Part shown: in pieces, positions 21,518-32,400 of the stretch | How the letters are laid out: every line of letters starts with the position of its first letter | Numbering within the stretch: position 1 is the first letter of the stretch | Assembly (NCBI GenBank): GCA_013350335.1 | Contig: CM023537.1 | Span: forward strand, 13,892,884 to 13,956,883 | Length of the DNA: 64,000 nucleotides | Direction: 5' to 3' | Source of the DNA: Chimonanthus salicifolius | Lineage: Eukaryota; Streptophyta; Magnoliopsida; Laurales; Calycanthaceae | Translations under genes and position numbers: made by a program | The notes under the pieces: generated by a model | What the model saw: the letters and a program-made list of their open reading frames with translations, nothing else | Database searches by the model: none | Told to the model about the DNA's origin: nothing

Positions 21518-23688
21518 TTACAAGAAATCGACATTATCTCTAAGATTACCAGACCACTGCATAACATTTAAAAAAATGACATTAGAACATATGGAAAAGT
21601 TATATGTCGATTGGTAAATACATATAAGCTCTTTAAGGAATGAACTTACTTCGGTCATTTCTGTAGAGTTATATGTTGAATCGTCACCAAAGTTGTAAGA
21701 TCCACTATCCTGTGGAAAACTCGCTGTTTGTGATTCAATGAAATCACCTACATTATAATCAGCATTTAAATCTACACTCATAGATGCCTGTGAAGAAGGT
21801 GGCCTATTCAGACAAGTTCTCCTCGTATGACCAGTATTTTTGCATAACCCACATCTCATTCCATTTAGTTGATTCTCTACAATCTCAAATGCAGAAGGAT
21901 CTCGACGTGTAGATGTTTGGCCCTGTGATGAATTCCTTGAACCTGGATGACGTCCTCTAGAATATTGCATAATAGGGTGATTGACTGGCTTATCATGGAT
22001 GGCAAGATTTTGAAGATGATTTAGGAGCATCTCTTAATCATACGAGGACAAATGTCCATATTTGTTCTTAATACCTTCAAAATGTACATCTAATACATCC
22101 CCAGGGCTCCTCCTTTCAATCCTCAAGTCAGCCAATGAGATTAAGTCTATTCTCCATTGTGGGTGTATGTCATCCACATGTAATTTATCCATCCATTGCA
22201 TTTTGTGCGCACACGATAGGCCCATTGAAGCTGTAAACTCTTCCGTACAAATGGGTGAAAATGATCGGTTCATAAGCATATCATATTGGTTGTAAACCTC
22301 ATTCATTGCGAAATGAGAAACTTTGCCCTTCAATTCATCAAAGAAAGGAATAGACACATCACATGCAAACCGAATCTTCTCATCCTCAAGTTGAATCTTG
22401 AACTCTTCAAATTGATTTTCAATGACATGGGCTATCTTTCTTCTGACAACATCTAGATCACCTGTAGATGTAGATATATAACTTTTCAGAATAGTATGTG
22501 CACCCTCAACTCTTGAAGTAGCTCGATTCTTAAAATGTAAACTCCATCCGATCCATGCCTTGACGAATTGTTTTCTATGTGGGATCCATGTCCTTGTTAA
22601 GTAGTTCACTGCCTGCGAATCATCTCTAAAATTTTGTTTGAATGCCTCAAACGCTGTATTGAATGCTTCTTCGGTTGGGGACTCATTCAGGCCATTCCAT
22701 TTGGTAAAAAATGCATTCCAGTCTTCCATTCTCTTAAACAAAGGTTTACAACGAGCGACAATATTCTTGTTGATATGCCAGGAATACAAAATACGTACAG
22801 CATTAGAGAACTCCAAATCAATAGCATTCTTTAACGTCAATTCCCTATCAGTCAAAAGAACTGTTGATCATGCTGCACTCCGAAGACCTTTTTAAACATC
22901 TGTAATGCCCACACATAATCTTCAAATTTCTCATTTCTTAGAAATGCAAAGCATGAGCAGAAATTCTTATTGAAACTTGTCACACCAACGACATGAAGCA
23001 GTGGCATATGATATCTGTTGGTTTTGTACGTGCAATCCATCAGAAACACATTATGATATCTGTCGGTAAGAAAAATTGACTTCGGATGTGCGAAAAAGAG
23101 ATGGGATAGATGACCATCACTGTCATAGTCAAGAAAGTATTGATAACCACCTTGTTGAAGATCTTCTATCAAAGTTTCAATTGTAGTTCGACCCCTTAGT
23201 TGCTCTTTCCGAAGCGCAGAACAAAAGTTGTACAAATCAGCTGCTGATATTCCAATATCTGGATTTTGATTTCTAAGGGTCGTCAAAATTTGCCATGGTG
23301 GTATATTGCTACTCCTCATTTCAATGATCATTCTTTTTTCAGAATCTGAAAAACATCTTTTACTTGGATGACCTAATAATACATCCGATATATCATGATT
23401 GTGCTTCAAACTCTTTATGGTCAACTTCTATGACTCATCAACAATCTGTTTTCCTTTAACTTCAAAAGGACAATTACATTGGCGAGAGTATGCTTTCATC
23501 TTTCTGTCATCGTCATCCAAGCTAACCGTGCTGCGGTATTTACCTCCTCTATCGCAGCCAAGGACTAATTTATTTTCCTTTTTACATGACCTCTTTATCG
23601 TACATACAAGTCCTTGTTTAAGAGCTATATTCTTAACATAATTTATAAGGTCTTCACGACTTTCAAAACATCCTTCAACAAACTCCAT
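21518..23688 (-). pseudogene. FAR1/MuDR-type MULE transposase, disrupted
   Basis: Read from ATG 23,686-23,688 on the minus strand. An N-terminal FAR1/WRKY-GCM-type zinc-binding region comes first (CNCPFEVKG ... KHNHDIS, 23,350-23,490). A MULE transposase core follows (FLMDCTYKTN near 23,036 with the first catalytic Asp; LTDREL near 22,847 with the second). A C-terminal CCHC zinc knuckle CGLCKNTGHTRRTC (C-x2-C-x4-H-x4-C) lies near 21,812-21,856. Lesions are TAG at 23,428-23,430 and TAA at 22,034-22,036, both in frame, plus a one-base shift near 22,852-22,860 just before LTDREL. A 93-bp intron (21,557-21,649, GTAAGT...TGCAG) probably separates the last short exon, which ends DNVDFL. The enzyme would bind TIRs and cut and move the element. 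It is closely linked to and convergent with the + strand gene. Confidence 0.82.
21557..21649 (-). other. Predicted intron near the 3' end of the transposase gene
   Basis: On the minus strand the donor GAA|GTAAGTTC and acceptor TTATGCAG|TGGTCTGG delimit 93 bases. Splicing would join TEMTE to WSGNLRDNVDFL and a stop. Read-through gives an uncharacteristic hydrophobic tail instead. Confidence 0.45.
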
Positions 23689-23699
23689 GCCACTTGAGG

Positions 23700-24230
23700 A
23701 TTTAAACCTACCTCTAAAACACTAATAATAATGATTTTTAGAAAAAAACTGAGATAGGACTTACCTTCGATTCGAGATACGAGATCCAGACATTAGCTTG
23801 AGAGAGATAACTTCGACCTGAGGTAACAGATTGAGAGAGTGAGTGTGTTGAAAATGGGAATTGTTTTTTTTTAAGGGTTTGGGATTTAAAAGGGGTTCAT
23901 TGTTTTGGGATTAAAAAGGGGGGTTGAAAATGGGGTTTTAGGGTTAAGTCTTTGAAAAAGGTGGTTCAAAATGGAGTATAAGGGTTTGGGATTGAAATGG
24001 GGTTCAAGGGTTTGGGATTGAAAAGAGAGTTGAAAAGGGGGTTGAAAATGAGGTTGTAGGGAGAAGTGTTTGCAAAAGGGGTTTAAGGGTGAAAAGTGGG
24101 TGTTGAAAATGGGGTTTAAGTTTTAAGGGAGAAGGGATTGAGAAAGGGGTTCAAGGGAGAAGGGAGAGGGAGAGGGAAACAAGGGTTTAGGGTTTTGAAT
24201 GGAATGAGACGAGTGGAATTTCGTGGATCG
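23700..24230 (-). promoter_or_regulatory. Transposase 5' leader region inside the MULE
   Basis: There is no ORF between the transposase ATG and the right TIR. On the + strand it reads as repeated GGGTTT/GGGATTGAAA/GGGGTTGAAAA words (about 23,870-24,200), i.e. a pyrimidine-rich CAAACCC-type leader in the direction of transcription. A possible donor GAAG|GTAAGTCC lies at 23,764, but a matching acceptor would make an unusually short intron. Confidence 0.45.
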
Positions 24231-24242
24231 ATTTATATATAA
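24231..24242 (-). promoter_or_regulatory. TATA-like element at the inner edge of the right TIR
   Basis: On the minus strand this reads TTATATATAAAT and follows CATTCATTCGAATGAATGGAAC-type arm sequence. It mirrors the left arm's TATA-like site and lies about 540 bp upstream of the transposase ATG. Confidence 0.5.
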
Positions 24243-25400
24243 GTTCCATTCATTCGAATGGGCTGATTCATTCGAATGAATGCATCAGAGACTGCTTGAG
24301 AATGGCAGTCCAGGAATTCATTCGAATGAATCATCCCATTCATTTGAATGAATGCCTTGAAAACGTGCATTCATTCGAATGAATGGTCTGATTCATTCGA
24401 ATGAATGCATCAGAGACTGCCTGAGAATGGCAGTCCAGGCCATTCATTCGAATGAATGCACATTTTCAAGCATTCATTCGAATGAATGGGCTGATTCATT
24501 CGAATGAATGGGCTGATTCATACGAATGAATGCATCAGAGACTGCCTGAGAATGGCAGTCCAGGCCATTCATTCGAATGAATCAGGTCATTCATTCGAAT
24601 GAATGCTTGAAAATGTGCATTCATTCGAATGAATGGTCTTATTCATTCGAATGAATGCATCAGAGACTGCCTGAGAATAGCAGTCCAGGCCATTCATTCG
24701 AATGAATCAGGCCATTCATTCGAATGAATGCACATTTTCAAGCATTCATTCGAATGAATGCCTTCAAACAGATGATTCATTCGAATGAATGGCTGATTCA
24801 TTCGAATGAATCAACTGAACCAGAGGGACTGTCATTCCGTGGCAGCCTCTGATACATTCATTCGAATGAATGCATGTTTGAACTGATTCATTCGAATGAA
24901 TGCTGTGTATGCGAATGAATCGAATGATCGGGCTGAACAATATTCTGTGTTACTGTTCAGCCCATTCATTCGAATGAGTGGGCATTCATTTGAATGAATG
25001 TATTCAGCGGAATCGTGTGCGAATGATTCGAATGATCGGGCTGAACAGTAACACGGAATACTGTTCAGCCCGATCATTCGAATGAATGTCCAGTCATTCG
25101 AATGAATGCCAAGATGAACTGGCCATTCATTCGAATGAATCCATTCAGCAGATTCGAATGACTGGGCATTCGAATGATCGGGCTGAACAGTATTTCGTGT
25201 TACTGTTCAGCCCATTCATTCGAATGAATCCAAAATGAACTGGTAATTCATTCGAATGAATGGATTTATTCGAATGAATCGAAAATGAACTGGGAATTCA
25301 TTCGAATGAATGGAAACGCGGAGGCAGAATCATAATTTCACCCGAAAATCTGAATTCGGGTGTGTAGAGGCAGAAAAATCGGGTGTGTGTAAGTGCTCCC
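24243..25400 (-). repeat. Right terminal inverted repeat of the MULE
   Basis: Reverse complement of the left arm in its outer part, with the same palindromes, hairpin modules (near 24,925-24,965 and 25,037-25,075) and CTGCCTGAGAATGGCAGTCC-type modules (near 24,290, 24,415, 24,540 and 24,665). The inner portion has rearranged or extra modules, so the arms are not collinear throughout. Arm differences in the outer 115 bp put A or T in the right arm where the left has G or C. Confidence 0.88.
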
Positions 25401-25408
25401 TTTAACAT

Positions 25409-26301
25409 TAGGCTGGGTTTAGATAAGGGGTAAATTTTGGAGGGATTATCTCACCCTCTCTAAAAACAGGTTTTCAATACAGCTAATAAAAGGGTTTTTA
25501 AAAATCGAGAGGGAAAAAAGTTAATTTTTAAATCATCTAATTATTAATTTTAGTAAATTCTACATAACATTAAAGAAATAATTGTTAGCATACAAACTAA
25601 CAAGAAATTAATTCTGTTAAATATATAGTCATTTACTTTACACTTAAAAAATTTATGACTAAATTGGAATTACTATCTATTTTATTTAATTAAATCAAAA
25701 CGCGGAAAATATTTAAGTTTGACTTATATTTTGTAACTGACACATTTGTAATTTCTAATTTGATAGAACAAATAACTCCATTAAATGTCAAATAAATAAA
25801 AAGCTGATTAAAAATCATAATATAATTAACTTTTTAGTCCAACAAATACTTTAAAAATTGTGAGGAAATGATAAATGATAAATTAAAATGAAAACTGGTT
25901 TCTAACTCAATTTAATTAAATTAATTATTGAAGATGTATTGATTTAATTTATTTTGAAATAATTAGCAACCGTCGACAGTATCAAATTATTAATTGTATA
26001 TTATTTAAATTTTTAACGGCCGATATATTATTGCTCAATTTTATTTCTACATTAATCGCGCTAGAGTTCAAATTTGATAAAAATTCATTATTAATCCGCG
26101 CGACCCCACCTTATCTACTGTCTATGTCCTGATTGGCTATTTTAAAGGATTAAATAACCGTTATACGCCTATTCGATTCTCCGATGTCATTTCCTGAGAT
26201 TCCATTTTTTCCGACCCATTTCTTCGGAATTCCCGTCCCCCACGCCACGTCACCCGGAAGAAAGCAAAGAAAAATACGGAAAAGAGTGCAGTGGAACTAA
26301 A
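25409..26301 (+). promoter_or_regulatory. Upstream/promoter region of the copy 2 peptidase gene
   Basis: This stretch between the MULE target-site duplication and the start codon has no coding potential. The first 650 bases are AT-rich. From about 26,100 it becomes more GC-rich and CpG-containing, as at many plant gene starts. An inverted CCAAT box (GATTGGCT) lies near 26,131. No convincing TATA box was found. The MULE ends about 900 bp upstream of the ATG, so its right arm lies within reach of this promoter. Confidence 0.4.
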
Positions 26302-26445
26302 ATGGTCCGTCTCGGCGAACTGTCCTATCTTCCTCTCCTGTTCGCTGCGACGAGTCGTCTTCTACTCCTGTCGTCCCCTCGTTTCCCACCGCTTGTCTTC
26401 GCCTCCCAAAGCACCGGATTCTCTGCAACTGCCCCAGCATCAGCC
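26302..26445 (+). other. Predicted N-terminal organelle-targeting presequence of the copy 2 peptidase
   Basis: Codons 1-48 encode a stretch rich in Leu, Ser, Pro, Arg and Ala, with only one acidic residue (Glu6). It ends at an in-frame ATG at 26446, after which homology to the cytosolic-type family members starts (MKAPFAKK). The composition fits a plastid or mitochondrial transit peptide. A secretory signal is less likely because two Arg residues interrupt the hydrophobic run. Translation from 26446 would give a 708-residue form without it. Confidence 0.5.
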
Positions 26446-29400
26446 ATGAAAGCTCCTTTCGCCAAGAAGGTGAAGCACGAGATGGAGATGTTCGGAGACG
26501 TCAGGAACGACGATTATTACTGGCTTCGCGATGACTCTCGCTCCGATCCCGAAGTCCTTTCCTACCTCAAGGACGAAAATGCCTACACCGATTTCGTCAT
26601 GGCCGGTCAGTCTGCTTACGTCCCCTTTTCTCTCTCTCTCTCTCTGTAGCTGCGTTGGATCGCAGTCTTTTCTTTTCTCGATTATTCGGATTGAAGTAAA
26701 AACTCAACTCTACCAAACGATCGTCAATATCCGACCCATTAGTGCTCAGTTACTGTTTTTTGATCAATTGAAATGTCTACATCATCGCAGTCGCGTTTCC
26801 AATGGTGGGCTTCGTCTTTTCCTCGTCAATGTGCCACTTGTCATATAAAAAAATTGGTGTTAATATTATCCATCAATTGCTTTCCACTCTCCACTGGGTC
26901 TGGACTCAGTAATGTATATCTGTGGAAGTTTAGTGTACAGGTGAACTCCCTTCTTGTGCTGACCAGTTGGTAAGGTGGGTCCGGTCATAGACAAATAAGG
27001 TCTCATGATATATCTGGTAGCTCAAAATTCTTTACTAGATTTAAAAAGAACTCGATATATTTTTCTCACTGTCCAGAGCTTGAAATTCCACATTTTGAAG
27101 AGGAGCTAAAAGGCGTTGATTGCTAATTTTCTACCTAAGAATTCATTTTCTTGGAAAATAAGGTCATCGGTGGTATTTTCCATACAAATGCTTTCTGATG
27201 GAGGAAAGGTTTGGTAATTATTAAAAAAGATGAAAATCCTGCAGTTTCCTACACGTAAATTCAAAAAAAAAAAAAAAAAAAACTGGCTTTTCCCGTTTGA
27301 AACACACACCCAAAACAAATTAGAGGAAAACGAGTTGCTAAAAGTGCTGGTTATAATGTAGAAAACTAATAACATTGTGGTGTTGCCCCGTAATGGATTA
27401 AAACTGAAAAGATGCTTTTGTCTTCTGATTTTCCAAAGCGAAGCATGCCATCTTCAATGATGTTGTGGGCCATATGTGCCACTTAACTTGTGTCATGCCT
27501 TTTATTGGCCATTTTTGTGGTTTTGTTGATTTGGTTTAGTCTAGTTTATTGGATACGATGTTATTCTTCTAAAACATTATTATGGCTGGGAGGGCTTTGT
27601 AGGCTTTCTTATGATGGATTAAAAAGGAAGTATTTTCTTCCCTTTGTAAAATAACCATTTTTAACTAGAATTGACAGTAGCTTAACCATTTTGGTTAAAA
27701 GTGCTTACTTTTTAGGAGATATATTTTTTTTGAAAGGCAAGCAGTTTGACTCGAACCCAAACAGAGCACTGACTTCTTGTTAATTAGGATTACAAATTTA
27801 ACTTATTACTCTCTTGTTCTATCCTGATGGAGGGTATCAGTTTGAATTTATTGGTGTCAGTTGTCATGTTGGAATGAGGAACTTGTCAATTCAGTTATCA
27901 GTGTTTTTGAGTGGAACTTGTGTTGTATTTACCAATTCAGTTCTCAATGCTGTTCAGTATCTAGACTCGGGTGGGTGGGTGGGGGGGAATAGAGATGAGA
28001 AAGGCTTGTTACATGATTGAGGTTTAAAATTTGGTCTTTTGGACACAATTTTTCTACTTTCTATTCAAACATGTTCTATATTCATCAAATTCTTATATCT
28101 TATTCTATGTTCTCCATTCATGAATTTTAATTCTATACAACTGGTTCTAGACAGCAAAACATTTGAAGATCAGCTTTTTGCTGAGATAAGGGGAAGACTC
28201 AAGGAAGATGATATTTCTGCACCTGTACGTAAAGGCTCATATTACTACTATGAAAGGACTTTGGAGGGGAAGGAGTATGTTCAACGCTGTAGGCGCTTTA
28301 TCCCCAGTAATGGGTCCCCCCCATCTGTACATGATACCATGCCAACGGGACCTGAAGCTCCGGAAGAGCATGTTATATTGGATGAGAACATCAAAGCTCA
28401 AGAACACCAGTATTATAGTATAGGGGCTTTCAAGGTACTGTCTCTTTTTGTGTTTCTTCCCTAGTGATGAAATCTCCTCTTTTTGGCTGAACTATGTGAT
28501 TGTCATGTATGATATTCTGTTTTTATTAGGTAAGTCCAAACAATAAGCTTGTGGCATATGCAGAAGACACTAAGGGAGATGAGATCTATACTGTCTATGT
28601 CATTGATGCGAAGACTCAAACTCCTGTCGGGAAGCCTCTACGCAAGGTCACATCATACCTTGAGTGGGCTGGTGATGATTCACTAGTTTACATTACAATG
28701 GATGAGATCCTTCGGCCAGAAAAGGTTGGCCCCTATTCATGTCCAATATTTGGAAATACTGAAATCAGTTGCTTTTCATATGTGTGGTAATGTAAAGTTA
28801 GCTTATGGTATTGCATTCTTTGTTTGCTTCTTTTAGAGTCGATTTTCAAATCTAACCTTGTTTTGTGATTTTCATGTTGCTTTCTGCACTAGAATTATTG
28901 GTTAAGACATTTTGAACATGAACATATATATCTCCAATTCTGTATGCACGTATGCAATTTGATTTTAGAACAGTCCACTTACTTGTCTCCACTTTGCCCA
29001 CTCTACATTAATCATATTTGCAATGTACTCCTTAAGCTCGAACCGCCCTTTCAAGGAGGGAGAAGGAAAATGTAGATCTCTGATCGTTAGTAGAAGCATG
29101 GCAGAATTCTGACAAACGAGTCGACAATGGTGCAATGGTGGAAAAATAGTTTTTTTTTGTTTTTGTGGGTAATATTCCAGATTGGGGGGTAGGCGATTTG
29201 GTGTTGCAGGAGTCGTTTTTGATAGTTTTGTTCCTTTTGATAGGAAATCGGGGAAAAGGAGAAATTTCACTTTTGATCATTTTAAAACAGAAAAAGAAAT
29301 GTCAAATGCGATTAAGTTGTTGGATGGTAAGGTCTTCGACGGTAAGACGATTCAGGTTAATGAAGCAAGATTTGGGCCATAAAATAGAAGTTTTGGGCGT

Positions 29401-32400
29401 CGTAATGAAGGAACAATTGCTCCTTCTAAACAAATTGTTTCTCAGAGTTCTAAATCTGAATCAGGTTCTATACCGCATCAGATAAATCATACAGTATCTC
29501 ATCCGGCTGAGAATCTTTTACAGGTTAATGAGGCTTTTGTGGCAGTTAATAAAGAAACTTGATGTCCTACCTGGGTGGCAGTGGCTCGCCATTCCCATTC
29601 GTCTGCTCAAGAGATAAAAGACTAGATTATGAAGGCGAAGGGGTCTGATGTAAACATCGAGGTTCGTCGGTTATCTCCGCTTCTCTTCTGGATAGTTCTT
29701 GGCCCAGAGGCAAACACCATTCACTTTGGTTCAGGGGAACTGATTATTGTGGATGGTCCTTTGGAACGGATCGATAAATGGATTGAGTTTTTGGGCCCTG
29801 GTTTGGTGGTGGATTAGATTAGGATTTTTGGGATCCCCCTGTTGGCTTTTATGGCTCAAAGCCCTTTTAGGCCCTGAGTTGTTTGGTGGGCCCAGGCCCA
29901 GTGGGCCCAATCTGTGTATGCCTATATATATTGTTCTCTTTCATCCTAGGGTTTTTAGGCTGTTCAGTTGGAGAAAGAGGGACTGTGAGAGAAGGGTGGG
30001 TAGGATTGATGTAATCCTTGTAACCTGACCGATTATTCCTCATAGTGGATTTAGCACGTCCCGTGGACGTAGGCAATCTTGCCGAACCATGTAAAACCGG
30101 TGTTCTCTTATGTGATTGATTTCTTGATTGTGTGATTTGCATATGTTTTTCCCCAACACCCCTTCCACGTTTGGAGGAAGGATGTGCTCTGTCAATTAGG
30201 AGCACTAGTAGGGGTTGTTGAAGAGGTGGATGCCCGTTGTCTACGAATGGAGGTGGTGGAGTTTCTTCGGTTGAAAATCATTCACCCAAGTGTAGATGTT
30301 GTGCTACAAACCCTTTGGTTGGATGTAAGGGATCTTCGTTATTGTTTGTGGACAGAGGCCGAGACGAGACCATTCTTGTCTATGGAGGATGTAGTGACGC
30401 AGGGTGCTTCAGCAGGAGGATGTTGTCTTCAAATGGGGCTCGGTGTGCAAAATCGGTTTCGCGAGGGTTCTACTGATGGCGATGGGCCTTTGTCTTCAAT
30501 TGGAACTGCTCTTCAGCAGGTTTTACCACCCTCTGAGCTTCCTTCCTGACAGTCTACTCGGTTGACGGCGCCGGACGAGGTGAGCGGAACCTCTCTGGAA
30601 GTTACAACGGTTGCGCGAGCCATTACAGATCCAATTCCTCTAACATTGGCTTTGGCAAAAAAAATTGCGGTTAACGCCCCTGGTTTTTAGGAGAAAGAGG
30701 AGGAGGCGGTAGGAATCTCTGCAATTAACGTCCCTAGGTTTCAGAGAAAGAGAAGGAGGTGCGAGAAATGGGGGATTAGGGCATCCAAGTCAAGATGGGA
30801 AGTCTTATAAGTCTTCTTCCGCGGCTGTCTCAGACTCCAAGTTTAAGTCTTCACACGCTTACCGTCACGCAGGTTTGCAACTTCACTCGGGCCCGAACTT
30901 AAGCCCAAGTGATCGCGGGCCTTTCTTTTCTGCAAGCCACCTACGAAATACTCCCGTAGACAACTTTATCGTCCAACTTCAAAGCCAACACGAGTACATG
31001 GAAGCACTCCACAGAATACTGTACCTATTGAAATCGGTGCATCAATTCGACGGGCCAAACCTAATTAGAGGATACTAGGGTTTAGCGACGATAATGGCAA
31101 ACATATGGTAGTGCATAGTAGTCTGGATGGGCACACCACGTCCGTGGGGCCAATTAGTTCGGCGGATGAAGTGGAGGAAGAGGAAGCAACTTCTCTTGTG
31201 TTGGATGTTCGACAGGAAACTTCCGACAATGACAAGTTGCTTTTAGTCGGGGCTCTTCTTGGCATTTCATCGCCGAGATGGTCAGATAATTTGAAAGCAA
31301 TAATGACAGATTTTTGGGAGGCTGAGCGACGGGATAAGGAGGAGGAATTGCAGTTGCGGAGAAATCGAAAACGAGAGAGGGAGCTTCGAAATTTGCATTC
31401 TTCAATCAATTACGATCACTCAATGATAGTGGCGGGTACCTCAGGTGTTCAGGATGATGGCGCATGACATTTATGCGGGTTTAATTTGAATTTGTTTGTG
31501 GATCTTATTGCCACTTTTTACTTATCTTGTTGCACGTATTTCTTTGTTTTGGGGGGCTTTCTATAGCCTTTTTTTGTAATTTTCTTTTCTTTTTTTAATA
31601 CAGTTACCTTTCAAAAAAAAAAATGTACTCTTTAAGCTCCTCGATTTTGTTTTGTTGTTGATCCCGGATGTTAGAATCTATCAAATTACTGAATTTTCCA
31701 TTTTGACCAACTCATTTTTTTTTTTTTTAAATCCACCAAAATTACATTTGGCATGTTCTAAGTTTATTCTATTAATTTCCGAAGCATTGAACTCGAAGCT
31801 TTTCTCCAAACTATTTACCTAGAACTTCATGATTAAGTATGACTGATAATTCCCTTGATCAAAACAAATAAGGGTTAATGTGGGCCTTGGTTGCAGTTGA
31901 ACTCCATTAAAAAAAAATCCAACAAAATTTAGTCTTTCAACAGAATTTTATGCACTTGTTGCCACCCTTCTACACGTCTTGTTTTCTTGTATGATCTCAG
32001 TTCCTGATATTATCCAAGATGGATACACTTTCTCTTCAATGTATGTTTTTTTTTAAAGGTAACTTCATTAAATCCATTAAATCACAAGGGAGAAACAAGA
32101 AATACAAAGAGAAGCAGGTCAAAAGAAGCCCACCAAAAAGGAAAGAAATACAACTTCTGTGGGTAAAGTCAACCCCAGCCGTCATATCATCCACCTTGAC
32201 ATCCTATCATTGGTCTTTCCTAAATCAATATAAAGCATATGAAAAATATTTTCTCTTTACCAGAAACTTTTGGATGAGATTTCTTAACAGAAAAATGGCT
32301 TACGTTGTGGATCTATATCCCTAAATGGTCTTTGGAGACATTAGATTTATTATTTAGGGGGACTCTATTACTACTCTCAAACTTCCAATGTGTAATTGAT

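Larger units (their letters stand above)
17877..25400. mobile_element. Mutator-like element (MULE), 7,524 bp, with long palindrome-tiled TIRs and two genes
   Basis: The ends are GGGAGCACTTACACACACCC and its reverse complement. The flanking 8-mers are both TTTAACAT (17,869-17,876 and 25,401-25,408). Terminal inverted repeats run about 1.05 kb on the left and 1.15 kb on the right. The interior carries a FAR1/MuDR-type transposase on the minus strand and a PF20167-like gene on the plus strand, with 3' ends facing each other around 21,270-21,520. The transposase family and long TIRs place it in Mutator. The 8-bp duplication is within that superfamily's 8-11 bp range, though 9 is commoner. Both genes are disrupted, so the copy is probably not autonomous now. 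Confidence 0.9.

Noticed and set aside
17877..25400. hAT element, because of the 8-bp target duplication
   Set aside because: The encoded transposase has FAR1-type and MULE motifs and a CCHC knuckle, and the TIRs are about 1 kb. Both point to Mutator.
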